26,286 bases of DNA from Bacteroidales bacterium UBA1745 (GTDB lineage: Bacteria; Bacteroidota; Bacteroidia; Bacteroidales; UBA932), in the NCBI GenBank assembly GCA_002314885.1, contig DCHT01000071.1, positions 584 to 26,869 on the forward strand, given 5' to 3'. The position numbers and the translations under genes were made by a program. Position 1 is the first letter of the stretch. The number at the start of each line of letters is the position of its first letter. Of this stretch, positions 1-7,372 are shown piece after piece. The notes beneath the pieces were generated by a model. The model saw only the letters and a list, made by a program, of their open reading frames with translations. It did not search any database and was not told the origin of the DNA.

Positions 1-24
1 TCTATTCAGCTGAGCTAACGAGCC
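1..24 (-). tRNA. Partial tRNA, 5' end only
   Basis: Read on the minus strand, the first 24 bases begin GGCTCGT, then TA, then GCTC, then a loop starting AGCTG. This is the order acceptor strand (7 bases), U8-A9, D-stem and D-loop of a tRNA. The window edge cuts it before the second half of the D-stem and the anticodon, so the isotype cannot be read. The first base of the tRNA is only 6 bases after the rplS stop codon, so it is probably processed from an rplS transcript. The call rests on pattern alone, and the D-loop has GA where GG (G18 G19) is usual. Confidence 0.72.
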
Positions 25-30
25 AATAAA

Positions 31-405
31 TTATTCAGCGTCCTTTGCGACGTACTTCTTCTCCTTGATGCGAGCCTTCTTACCAGAGAGGTCACGGAGG
101 TAGAAGATGCGTGCGCGACGTACTTTACCGTACTTGTTGACTTCGATGCTGTCGATGAATGGTGAGTTGAAAGGGAAGATCCTCTCTACGCCAATACCAT
201 TGGAAATCTTGCGAACAGTGAAAGTCTTGGTTGCTGGAGATGCGCCCCTTACCTGGAGGACAACGCCTCTGAACTTCTGGAGTCTCTCCTTGTCACCCTC
301 TTTGATCCTGTAGGTAACGGTGATAGTGTCACCGGCCTTGAAATCTGGGTAGTTATTTACCGCCTCGTTTGCGAAAGCGTCATTTACTAACTTAATGTAA
401 TCCAT
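31..405 (-). CDS. rplS: 50S ribosomal protein L19
   Basis: The 124-residue product is bL19, a large-subunit protein at the interface with the small subunit. Recognisable L19 segments are the N-terminal FKAGDTITV, the FRGVV strand, the TFTVRKIS block, the RIFPFNSP turn and the C-terminal VRRARIFYLRDL. The length fits the family (about 115-125). The frame is open for 17 more codons upstream, but the ATG at 405 (MDYIKLVNDA) fits the family N-terminus and the extension has no L19 similarity. A clear promoter lies about 80 bases upstream, and a tRNA follows 6 bases after the stop. Confidence 0.97.
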   Translation of the reverse strand: MDYIKLVNDAFANEAVNNYPDFKAGDTITVTYRIKEGDKERLQKFRGVVLQVRGASPATKTFTVRKISNGIGVERIFPFNSPFIDSIEVNKYGKVRRARIFYLRDLSGKKARIKEKKYVAKDAE

Positions 406-428
406 TTTTATTTCAGTAAAATTTAAGT

Positions 429-479
429 GGCAACGTGGGCTAAACCGTTTGTGCACCAGAGGTTGCTCCCGTTTTGGGA
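429..479 (-). other. Possible structured leader of rplS mRNA
   Basis: Between the predicted start of transcription and the rplS ATG are two inverted repeats. A short hairpin has arms TCCC/GGGA around a 5-base loop (467-479). A wider 5-bp pair, GCAAC/GTTGC (430-434 with 462-466), encloses 27 bases. Ribosomal protein genes often carry autoregulatory leaders, so a binding site for L19 is conceivable. The stems are short and covariation cannot be tested here, so this is a weak call. Confidence 0.3.
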
Positions 480-482
480 CTG

Positions 483-513
483 CAAAAGTAGAAATAAATT
501 TTCTATCTGCAAA
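483..513 (-). promoter_or_regulatory. Bacteroidota-type promoter of rplS
   Basis: On the minus strand there is TTTG at 510-513, a spacer of exactly 19 bases, and TACTTTTG at 483-490. This matches the Bacteroidota consensus (-33 TTTG, -7 TAnnTTTG) in every fixed base. Transcription should start near 476-478, giving a leader of about 70 bases. The box sits just downstream of the ammonia-lyase stop codon, so rplS can be transcribed independently of the upstream chaperone set. Confidence 0.85.
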
Positions 514-528
514 CTTTTTTCACTTTTT

Positions 529-2061
529 TTAGAACTTTATTATGTCGAGAGGGTTGTCCTTGAGGAAATTCTCGACTTTCTCTATGTCCTTGTAGAACGG
601 TTTGTCCTCCCTGATGGTCGGAACGAGGCTGCGGATGCTGTCGTAGATGCGGCGGCTCAGAGGGGCGAGCCTGTCCTTGATTCCGAGGCAATCGACGGCC
701 TGGGCGAGCGCGATATACTGGATTGCAGTCACCTGGAACACGTTTTCGATGACGTGCTTGCAGATGAGGGCAGTGTTCGTGCCCATACTTACGATGTCCT
801 GGTTGTCGTTGTTGTTCGGAATGCTGTGGACGTAGTTAGGCATCGCGAGGGTCTGACATTCGGCCGTGGTCGAAGTGGCGGTGAACTGGCAGGCCTGCAT
901 ACCGTAGTTGAGTCCGAGGGTACCTATATTAAGGAATGGAGGCAGTATGCCGTTGATGCGGTCGTGGAAGAGATAGTTCAGCTGGCGTTCGGCGGTCATA
1001 GCCACGCGCACCATTGCAATCTTGACTTTGTCCTCCTCGAGGGAGATGTAGTCGCCGTGGAAGTTGCCTCCGTGGAGGACGTTCTTGCCGACCGGATCGA
1101 TGATTGGGTTGTCGCTGGCGCAGTTGAGCTCCTCCTCGAGTATCCTGCGGCTGTTTTCGAGGGTCTCGTAGACCGGACCGAGGATCTGAGGGGTACAGCG
1201 CAGGGAATAGTAGGCCTGCACCTTGTGCTCGAAGACCTTGTCCTCTGAGTGACCGTTGTCATAGAGCTCGTGCTCCCTCTTCTGGAGGCACTTGCTGCCT
1301 TCGGAGAGTTCGCGCATCTTGGCTGCAATGAGCTTCTGTCCGTGGTGGCGGCGGCAGCCGTTGAGTTCCTCGGACATCAGGTCGTCGAAGGACGATGCGA
1401 TCTCGTTCATCATCACGGAGGCGAGGGTGGCCCATTCGGTCAGCTGCTCCGCACGGAACTGGTTGACCATTGCGATGCCGGTCATCACGGATGTGCCGTT
1501 GGTGACGGAAAGGCCCTCGCGTATGTGTATTGAAATAGGGGAGAGGCCGTTCTCTGCGAGCACTTCGCCCGTTGGACGCCATTCGCCCTTATAGTGCACT
1601 TCGCCTTCGCCTATGAGGGTAAGGGCAATATGGGCCAGCTGTACGAGGTCGCCGCTGGCGCCGACGCTGCCGTGCATAGGTATGAACGGATATATGCCCC
1701 TGTTGATGAATTCCACCAGCAGACGGCACACTTCCGGATGGATTCCGGAGCGGCACTGGAGGAAGACTCCGAGCCTTGCGATCATCGCGGATTTCACGTA
1801 GAGATCCGGCAGAGGATCGCCTGCTCCCGTGGAGTGGCTTCTGATTATATTGTATTGAAGGTCAGTGAGATATGCGTCATCAACGCGCCACTGCGCCATA
1901 GGGCCGAAGCCCGTGTTGATGCCGTAGATTACCTTGTCAGACGCGAACTCCCTGAGGAATTCGTAGCAGTCGTTCACCGCTTCCAGCGGAAGAGTTTTCT
2001 CATCAAGTCGGGCTCCTTTGAAAAGGATGTCCCTCACTTGGTTCAGGGTCAGAGTTTCCAT
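529..2061 (-). CDS. Aromatic amino acid ammonia-lyase (Tyr or His)
   Basis: This 510-residue enzyme belongs to the MIO-dependent lyases, which remove ammonia from an aromatic amino acid to give an acrylate (coumarate or urocanate). The ASG triplet that cyclises to the MIO group is at residues 135-137 in GSVGASGD, and the catalytic Tyr is in YGINTGFG (Tyr46). Segments such as VIYGINTGFGPMAQ, GASGDLVQL, GNFHGDYISLE and VHSIPNNNDNQDIVSMGTN recall, from memory, the Flavobacterium tyrosine ammonia-lyase. Classic HutH has GASGDLAPL instead. No other hut gene is present. It lies 8 bases after dnaJ and is probably cotranscribed. An automated pipeline would likely label it hutH; the substrate is unproven. 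Confidence 0.9.
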   Translation of the reverse strand: METLTLNQVRDILFKGARLDEKTLPLEAVNDCYEFLREFASDKVIYGINTGFGPMAQWRVDDAYLTDLQYNIIRSHSTGAGDPLPDLYVKSAMIARLGVFLQCRSGIHPEVCRLLVEFINRGIYPFIPMHGSVGASGDLVQLAHIALTLIGEGEVHYKGEWRPTGEVLAENGLSPISIHIREGLSVTNGTSVMTGIAMVNQFRAEQLTEWATLASVMMNEIASSFDDLMSEELNGCRRHHGQKLIAAKMRELSEGSKCLQKREHELYDNGHSEDKVFEHKVQAYYSLRCTPQILGPVYETLENSRRILEEELNCASDNPIIDPVGKNVLHGGNFHGDYISLEEDKVKIAMVRVAMTAERQLNYLFHDRINGILPPFLNIGTLGLNYGMQACQFTATSTTAECQTLAMPNYVHSIPNNNDNQDIVSMGTNTALICKHVIENVFQVTAIQYIALAQAVDCLGIKDRLAPLSRRIYDSIRSLVPTIREDKPFYKDIEKVENFLKDNPLDIIKF

Positions 2062-2069
2062 TCAGTTTT

Positions 2070-3266
2070 CTATTCGAACATATCCTTGAGCTTGTCGAAG
2101 AAGCCCTTGTCTTCATTGCCTTCCTTTGGGGCGAAGGAGGCACTGTTCTTAAGTGTCTCGATGGCAGCCTTTTCTTCCTTGGAAAGTTTCTTCGGAATAT
2201 AGACTATATACTTGATATACAGGTCTCCGGTGCCGTATCCGTTCACGGATGGAAGGCCTCTGTTGCGCAGTTTCACGGTCTCTCCGGACTGGGTGCCCGG
2301 CTTGACTTCCACCTTGACGCTGCCGCCCAGGACAGGGATTTCCACAGTGGCGCCGAGTATAGCCTCAGGCACTGAAAGAAGCTTGGTGTAGTAGAGGTCG
2401 CTGCCGTCGCGCTTGAATTCCTTGTGCTCGGCCTGCTGGATGACCAGGAGAAGGTCGCCGCAAGGTCCGTTGTTCTTGCCTGCGTGGCCCTTTCCGGACA
2501 TTGAAAGCTGCATTCCGTCGTCCACGCCTGCAGGAATCTTGACAGTGAAGGTCTCTTTCTTGCGGGTGAGGCCTGTGCCGCCGCAGCTGTGGCAAGGCTT
2601 GGATATGATCTTGCCCTCGCCGTTACACTGCTGACAGGTGGTCTGCTGCACCATCTGGCCGAGGAAGCTGTTCACGACTCTCTTATATGTGCCGGTACCC
2701 TTGCAGGCAGGGCAGGTCTTGATGTCGGCCTCGCTCTGTGCGCCACGGCCGTTGCAGGTCGGACAAGGTACGTCCCTTTCGATGGAAATCTCTTTCTCAC
2801 AGCCGTTTGCGATCTCTTCGAGGGTCAGGTTGACTCTCTTGCGTATATCGCGTCCACGGTACACTCTAGTGCCGCCGGACTGGCTTGCTCCGCCGCTGAA
2901 GAAGTCGCTGAAGCCGCCGAATCCGCCGTTGCCTCCGCGTCCTCCGAAGAAGGCGTTGAAGATGTCGAACGGATCGAAGCCCTGGCCGCCGCCGAAGCCG
3001 CCTGCTCCGCCGAATCCGTCCATCGTGCGACCGCCGGCCTGGTCGTATGCCGCCCTCTTCTTCTCGTCTCCGAGGGTGTCATAGGCCTCCGCGATCTCCT
3101 TGAACTTCTCTTCGGCCGCCTTTTTGTCAGCCTCCGAGTCATCCACGTGCTTGTCCGGATGGTACTGGACCGCCAGTTTCCTGTAGGCCCTCTTTATATC
3201 GTCGGCGCTGGCACTCTTGTCCACACCGAGGACTTTATAATAGAAATATGCTTCTCTTTCAGCCAT
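2070..3266 (-). CDS. dnaJ: Chaperone DnaJ (Hsp40)
   Basis: The 398-residue type I J-protein stimulates the DnaK ATPase and delivers unfolded clients in the cytoplasm. The J-domain carries HPD at residues 36-38, followed by a Gly/Phe-rich linker at about 80-130. Four zinc-binding CxxCxGxG repeats start near Cys168, Cys185, Cys211 and Cys225, and the C-terminal substrate-binding beta domains follow. A TTG two codons upstream is in frame, but the ATG at 3266 is preceded by AAGGAG seven bases away, which overlaps the grpE stop codon. That spacing supports the ATG and coupled translation with grpE. dnaK is not in the window. Confidence 0.97.
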   Translation of the reverse strand: MAEREAYFYYKVLGVDKSASADDIKRAYRKLAVQYHPDKHVDDSEADKKAAEEKFKEIAEAYDTLGDEKKRAAYDQAGGRTMDGFGGAGGFGGGQGFDPFDIFNAFFGGRGGNGGFGGFSDFFSGGASQSGGTRVYRGRDIRKRVNLTLEEIANGCEKEISIERDVPCPTCNGRGAQSEADIKTCPACKGTGTYKRVVNSFLGQMVQQTTCQQCNGEGKIISKPCHSCGGTGLTRKKETFTVKIPAGVDDGMQLSMSGKGHAGKNNGPCGDLLLVIQQAEHKEFKRDGSDLYYTKLLSVPEAILGATVEIPVLGGSVKVEVKPGTQSGETVKLRNRGLPSVNGYGTGDLYIKYIVYIPKKLSKEEKAAIETLKNSASFAPKEGNEDKGFFDKLKDMFE

Positions 3267-3278
3267 TTTCAAATCTCC

Positions 3279-3824
3279 TTAAATGCCTACTACGACCTTG
3301 GCGTAGCGTATCACTTTTCCATTGAGCGTATAGCCTGTCAGGCACACGTCGAAGACCTTTCCCTTCTTATCTTCCTCAGGCACCGGGAACTGTGCGACAG
3401 CCTCGTGGAGGTCGGTGTCGAAATCCATTCCCTTAGCCTCGATCACTGCGAGTCCCTTGCTCTTGAGGTAAGTCATTAACTTATTGTAAATCAATTCGGT
3501 ACCTTCCTTTGCTGCGGCGCTATCCTCTGATTTCGCAAGGACTGCCATAGCCCTCTCGCAGTCGTCGAGGACGGGGAGGAGTCCCTCTATCGTATCGCGT
3601 GAAGCGACGCTCACGAGTTCCAGTTTTTCCTGGGCATTGCGCCTGCGGAAATTCTCGAATTCGGCCATCAGGCGTATATAGTCATCCTTCTCTTTGGCGA
3701 GGGCTGCTTCCTTCTCTTCGACGGCCTTCTGGGCCTCTTCAAGCTGCTTCTGGAGTTCGGCCAGCTGCTTTGCTGCCTTCTTCTCCTCCTTTGCCGGCTT
3801 TTCTGTATTCTTTTCTTCTGCCAT
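3279..3824 (-). CDS. grpE: Nucleotide exchange factor GrpE
   Basis: The 181-residue product releases ADP from DnaK. It has the family layout: a charged Lys/Glu/Ala-rich coiled coil at about residues 1-70, the dimer helix ending in MAEFENFRRR, and a C-terminal beta domain with GLLPVLDD, MDFDTDLHEAV and VFDVCLTGYTLNGKVIRYAKVVVG. It is the first gene of grpE-dnaJ-lyase and has a consensus promoter 26 bases upstream of its ATG. No Shine-Dalgarno sequence is visible, which is normal in this phylum. Confidence 0.96.
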   Translation of the reverse strand: MAEEKNTEKPAKEEKKAAKQLAELQKQLEEAQKAVEEKEAALAKEKDDYIRLMAEFENFRRRNAQEKLELVSVASRDTIEGLLPVLDDCERAMAVLAKSEDSAAAKEGTELIYNKLMTYLKSKGLAVIEAKGMDFDTDLHEAVAQFPVPEEDKKGKVFDVCLTGYTLNGKVIRYAKVVVGI

Positions 3825-3849
3825 ATCTGTGTTGTAAATTTTCCGGACG

Positions 3850-3880
3850 CAAAGTTATCAAATAATCTGCCACTGGCAAA
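3850..3880 (-). promoter_or_regulatory. Bacteroidota-type promoter of grpE-dnaJ
   Basis: The minus strand has TTTG at 3877-3880, a 19-base spacer and TAACTTTG at 3850-3857, all matching the phylum's consensus. The predicted leader is about 20 bases. The -33 box lies at the end of the palindrome TGCCA-C-TGGCA, so a protein bound there would compete with RNA polymerase. Confidence 0.82.
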
Positions 3881-3908
3881 AGTCTGCCAATATGTCAGTC
3901 TTTCTGAC
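3867..3908. promoter_or_regulatory. Cluster of inverted repeats, candidate heat-shock operator
   Basis: On the plus strand, CTGCCA-C-TGGCAA lies at 3867-3879, CTGCCA-ATA-TGTCAG at 3884-3898 and GTCAG-TCTTT-CTGAC at 3894-3908. They share half-sites of the form CTGnCA/TGnCAG and cover the grpE -33 element and the bases upstream of it. They do not match CIRCE (TTAGCACTC). I cannot name the protein that would bind them. An operator or activator site for chaperone control is inferred from position. Confidence 0.5.
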
Positions 3909-3959
3909 TTTGCTATCACAATGTGCCGAAATTGAGGTCAATTATTGTAAATAATTACG

Positions 3960-3967
3960 TATATTTG
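3960..3967 (+). promoter_or_regulatory. -7 element upstream of the glpT-like gene
   Basis: TATATTTG fits TAnnTTTG exactly and lies 25 bases before the ATG at 3993, which would give a leader of about 20 bases. No TTTG is found at the usual -33 distance, so the promoter may be weak or need an activator. It would drive the six-gene plus-strand set, since the downstream intergenic gaps are short. Confidence 0.5.
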
Positions 3968-3992
3968 TTCGTTTCATTAAATCATAAAATCA

Positions 3993-5393
3993 ATGTCAAG
4001 ATTTCTAGATCCACCTGCAGCGAAACCACAGCTGCCGGAAGAAAAAGTAGACAAGACCTACAAAGCAATGAGAATCAAGGTTTTCCTTGGCGCATTCCTC
4101 GGCTACGCAGGCTATTATCTCGTAAGAAAGAACCTCTCACTTGCTGCTCCTGATATGATCAACGACGGCATCCTCGATGCCGGCAAGGTCGGTCTCGCAA
4201 TGTCAGCCGTGTCCATCGCGTATGCATTCAGCAAGTTCATTATGGGTTCCGTATCCGACCGTTCTGACTCCCGCAAGTTCCTCTGCATCGGTCTCGTGCT
4301 TTCAGCCCTGACTATGATCGCAGTCGGAGTCATTCCTTTCGGTGCGAACGTCGGTGTCAATACCGCCATCATATTTGCCCTGATGCTCGTCGTCGGTTGG
4401 CTCAGCGGATTCGGCTGGCCTCCTTGCGGCCGTATTATGGCGCACTGGTTCTCCCAGAATGAGAGGAGCTTCAAGATGAGCGTGTGGAACGTGTCCCACA
4501 CCATCGGCAGCTTCTCCCTCGGTTTCCTCGCCATCGCTGGCGTGGCTCTCTGGGCTGATCTCGGTCTCGCACAGGACTGGAGGGGCAACTTCGTGTTCCC
4601 TGCACTCATCGCCATCGCCATCGCAGTGTTCTGCTGGTGGGCTATCCGCGACACTCCTGAGTCCTGCGGCCTCCCTTCAGTTCAGGACTGGCGCAAGGAC
4701 TACAGCGGCGTGAAGAGCAAGGGCGCAGCCGGTGAAAAGCTTCCTTTCAAGGTGCTCTTCGTGGACTATGTGCTCAAGAACAAGCTCCTGTGGATCGTGG
4801 CCCTCAGCAACGTATTCGTGTATCTCGTACGCTACGGTATCGGCGACTGGGCTCCTACCTTCCTCCAGAAGGCTGAGATTATGACCGCCGCCGAGAGCAA
4901 GATCGCATTCTCCGTACACAACATCGTGGGCGCCGTCGGCACCATACTCTGCGGTCTCGCCACTTCCAAGATATTCAAGGGCCGTTGCGCTCCTATGAAC
5001 GTGATCTGTATGCTCGCCTGTATGCTGGGCGTACTCATCTACTGGTTCGTGGGCGCAGGCTATGTGGCTATGGCACCTGCAGTCCAGAAGACCCTCGTAT
5101 ATGTGGCTCTCTGCCTCATCGGCTTCTTCATCTATGGCCCTGTGGCCCTCACCGGTGTGCAGGCCCTCAACCTCGTGCCTAAGAACGCTGCCGGCACCGC
5201 TGCCGGTTTCGTAGGCCTCTTCGGTTACTTCCTCGGCGATGCAGTCTGCTCCAAGATCTTCGTCGGCGGTGTTGCCAACAATCTCGGATGGAACGCTGCC
5301 AACCTGACCGTCGCCATCGGCGCAGGCATCGGCGTGCTCCTCTGCGCACTGCTCATTCCTAGCGAGAAGAAATCTCTCGATACCAATAAATAG
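3993..5393 (+). CDS. glpT: GlpT-type glycerol-3-phosphate/phosphate antiporter
   Basis: The 466-residue inner-membrane protein of the major facilitator superfamily (OPA family) exchanges inorganic phosphate for an organophosphate. It tracks E. coli GlpT closely: FLGxFxGYAxYYLVRKN, SKFIMGSVSDR, GWPPCGR, RDTPxSCGLP, KLLWxxAxxNVFVYLxRYG and AAGTAAGFxGLFGY. The substrate-binding arginines are present at Arg45 and Arg280 (E. coli Arg45 and Arg269), and His169 matches E. coli His165. A C-terminal Lys-rich tail ends the protein. It leads the operon, 7 bases before the phosphoesterase, which suggests it imports a product of that enzyme. UhpT-like hexose-phosphate specificity is less likely. Confidence 0.9.
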   Translation: MSRFLDPPAAKPQLPEEKVDKTYKAMRIKVFLGAFLGYAGYYLVRKNLSLAAPDMINDGILDAGKVGLAMSAVSIAYAFSKFIMGSVSDRSDSRKFLCIGLVLSALTMIAVGVIPFGANVGVNTAIIFALMLVVGWLSGFGWPPCGRIMAHWFSQNERSFKMSVWNVSHTIGSFSLGFLAIAGVALWADLGLAQDWRGNFVFPALIAIAIAVFCWWAIRDTPESCGLPSVQDWRKDYSGVKSKGAAGEKLPFKVLFVDYVLKNKLLWIVALSNVFVYLVRYGIGDWAPTFLQKAEIMTAAESKIAFSVHNIVGAVGTILCGLATSKIFKGRCAPMNVICMLACMLGVLIYWFVGAGYVAMAPAVQKTLVYVALCLIGFFIYGPVALTGVQALNLVPKNAAGTAAGFVGLFGYFLGDAVCSKIFVGGVANNLGWNAANLTVAIGAGIGVLLCALLIPSEKKSLDTNK

Positions 5394-5400
5394 CAATCAG

Positions 5401-7332
5401 ATGAACAAACTGAGAAAATTCTTTTGGACTCTGCCGCTGACGTTTGTCTTATTCGTCGCGTTCTCCTGTGACAACCGGGAGGATATCACTCCTACCGATA
5501 CTTTCAGTGAGGTCGAATTCGTCATTCCTGCTTCTCTGGAAGTGGAGCCATCCGTGATGACTGCGACCCTGGAGGTGAAGAGCAAGACTCTTCCGGAGAT
5601 GACGGACAAGATTATGTTCACGGATGCGGAAGGTCTGTCCTACAGCTGTACCTTCACTGAGATCACTGCTGGCCAGGCTACCATCAAGCTCGCCAAGGGC
5701 GTGGTGGAAGGTGACTACTCGGTGACTTACAAGAGGGAACAGCGCAAGAGGGCCATCGGCAAGACCAAGGTCAAGTTCCTCGAGAAGATAGTCTTCGAGC
5801 CGGACCCTAAGTCCACCGTCTACGGTAAGGTTACCTGCGACGGCGTCGGTGTCAAGGGTGTCGTCGTTTCCGACGGCTACCTCGTGGTTACCACCAACGA
5901 TGAAGGCATCTACGAGATGCAGTCTGCAAAGGAACACGGCTATGTCTTTATGTCCGTGCCTTCCGGCTATGAACCGGGTCGCAACGGCATACTTCCTAAA
6001 TTCTATGCTACCCTGGAGAAAGGGGAGAAGGAGCTCGAAAGGGCCGACTTCTCTCTGACGAAAGTCGATCAGACCAAGTTCAAACTTCTCGTAATGGGCG
6101 ACCAGCATCTTGCAAACCGTACCAACGACAAGACCCAGTACAACCGTTTCATCAACGACGTCAACAGTTTCGTGTCGTCCAATTCAAGCTCTCCTATCTA
6201 TGGAATCACGCTTGGAGATATGACCTGGGACCTCTACTGGTACACCAACAAGTTCTGCTTCCCTGAGTATCTTTCACTTGCGAACAACATCAAGAACCTG
6301 ACTATCTACCACACCATCGGCAACCACGACCACGATATGGCCGCCGCCGGTGACTTCAACACGGTAGTCAGCTACAAGAGGGCTCTCGGCCCTACCTATT
6401 ACTCGTTCAACATAGGCAAGTGGCACATCATCGCCCTCGACAACATCGAGTGTACCAACGACGGCAGCGGTACCAGCGCTTCCAGGACCTATAACGTCAA
6501 GCTCGTCAACGAGGAGATCAACTGGCTCATCGAGGATATGAAGCACGTCCCTGCGGACGCTTCCATCATCGTCACTATGCACGCTCCTATGTACACGACT
6601 TCCGGATCATATAGGACTGACAACGCCACTCAGCTGGCTTCGATATTCAGCGGCCACACCGTGCATTACTACACCGGTCATACCCACGTCCTCTACAATG
6701 TGGACAAGCTGACCGCTTCCAAGACCTTCGAGCACAACTCCGGTGCAGTCTGCGCCACCTGGTGGTGGAGCGGATATGAGACTTCCGGCGTACATCTGTC
6801 ACAGGACGGAACTCCTGGCGGATATATGGTGGTCGACATCAACGGCTCGGATATGAAGTGGCAGTACAAGGCCGTGGATGCCACTCTGCAGTATCAGTTC
6901 CGTTCCTACGACAGGAATACGATCAACCTCGATGCTGCGACCTGGTGCCCTTCTGCGACAGGCTCTGCCCTCACAAGCTACAACAAGGTGGCTTCCGGAT
7001 GGCTGTCAGACGCTTCCAACTATGTCTATCTGAACGTATGGGACTATGACCCAAGCTGGAAGGTGGAAGTCACGGAGAACGGTACCGCCCTTACTGTCAG
7101 CAAGGTTGCGGCAATGGATCCTCTCCACATCGTATCATACACGGCAAAGAGGGCCAACAAGAATGCCTCAGTGACTTTCGCTACCGAGTCTACGGCTCAT
7201 ATGTTCCGCGTAAAGGCTTCCAGCGCCACCAGTACCCTCCAGATCAAGGTGACCGACCGCTTCGGCAATGTCTACACTGAGACTATGACCCGTCCGAAGG
7301 CCTTCACCACTTCCACATACGCTCTGTATTGA
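5401..7332 (+). CDS. Lipoprotein calcineurin-like phosphoesterase
   Basis: The 643-residue product has a lipoprotein signal peptide with Cys23 (VAFSC) followed by DNRED, acidic residues compatible with surface export. An N-terminal beta domain (about 35-130) precedes a MetallophosN-like beta domain (about 138-220). The catalytic metallophosphatase core (about 227-455) has all metal-ligand motifs: GDQH (Asp234, His236), GD (Asp273), GNHD (Asn308, His309), MHAP (His394) and GHTH (His427, His429). The C-terminus matches the MetallophosC type, with VWDYDPSWKV and VTDRFGN near the end. It should cleave phosphomono- or phosphodiesters outside the inner membrane; the substrate is unknown. Placement between glpT and susC suggests it frees a small organophosphate for uptake. 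Confidence 0.88.
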   Translation: MNKLRKFFWTLPLTFVLFVAFSCDNREDITPTDTFSEVEFVIPASLEVEPSVMTATLEVKSKTLPEMTDKIMFTDAEGLSYSCTFTEITAGQATIKLAKGVVEGDYSVTYKREQRKRAIGKTKVKFLEKIVFEPDPKSTVYGKVTCDGVGVKGVVVSDGYLVVTTNDEGIYEMQSAKEHGYVFMSVPSGYEPGRNGILPKFYATLEKGEKELERADFSLTKVDQTKFKLLVMGDQHLANRTNDKTQYNRFINDVNSFVSSNSSSPIYGITLGDMTWDLYWYTNKFCFPEYLSLANNIKNLTIYHTIGNHDHDMAAAGDFNTVVSYKRALGPTYYSFNIGKWHIIALDNIECTNDGSGTSASRTYNVKLVNEEINWLIEDMKHVPADASIIVTMHAPMYTTSGSYRTDNATQLASIFSGHTVHYYTGHTHVLYNVDKLTASKTFEHNSGAVCATWWWSGYETSGVHLSQDGTPGGYMVVDINGSDMKWQYKAVDATLQYQFRSYDRNTINLDAATWCPSATGSALTSYNKVASGWLSDASNYVYLNVWDYDPSWKVEVTENGTALTVSKVAAMDPLHIVSYTAKRANKNASVTFATESTAHMFRVKASSATSTLQIKVTDRFGNVYTETMTRPKAFTTSTYALY

Positions 7333-7372
7333 TTCTATTCACTACTTTAATATTAACTAACAAACCAACCAA

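Noticed and set aside
406..456. N-terminal extension of L19
   Set aside because: The 17 added residues are not L19-like and lie in the 5' leader downstream of a consensus promoter. The ATG at 405 gives the normal protein.
467..479. Hairpin TCCC/GGGA as terminator of the grpE-dnaJ-lyase set
   Set aside because: The stem is only 4 bp and no T-run follows on the minus strand. It lies after the rplS start point and fits a leader element better.
580..590. Broken second Fe-S motif in the FAD dehydrogenase (Cys580, 586, 590, residue positions of the 19381-22122 product)
   Set aside because: One cysteine of a classical CxxCxxCxxxCP is replaced, but I recall the CAxDGLC form as usual in this family, so it was not taken as damage.
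427..1248. 273-codon plus-strand frame
   Set aside because: Antisense to the ammonia-lyase, which has an intact MIO motif and full family length.
3867..3908. CIRCE element for HrcA at grpE
   Set aside because: The repeats do not contain TTAGCACTC or GAGTGCTAA. The half-sites are CTGnCA-like.
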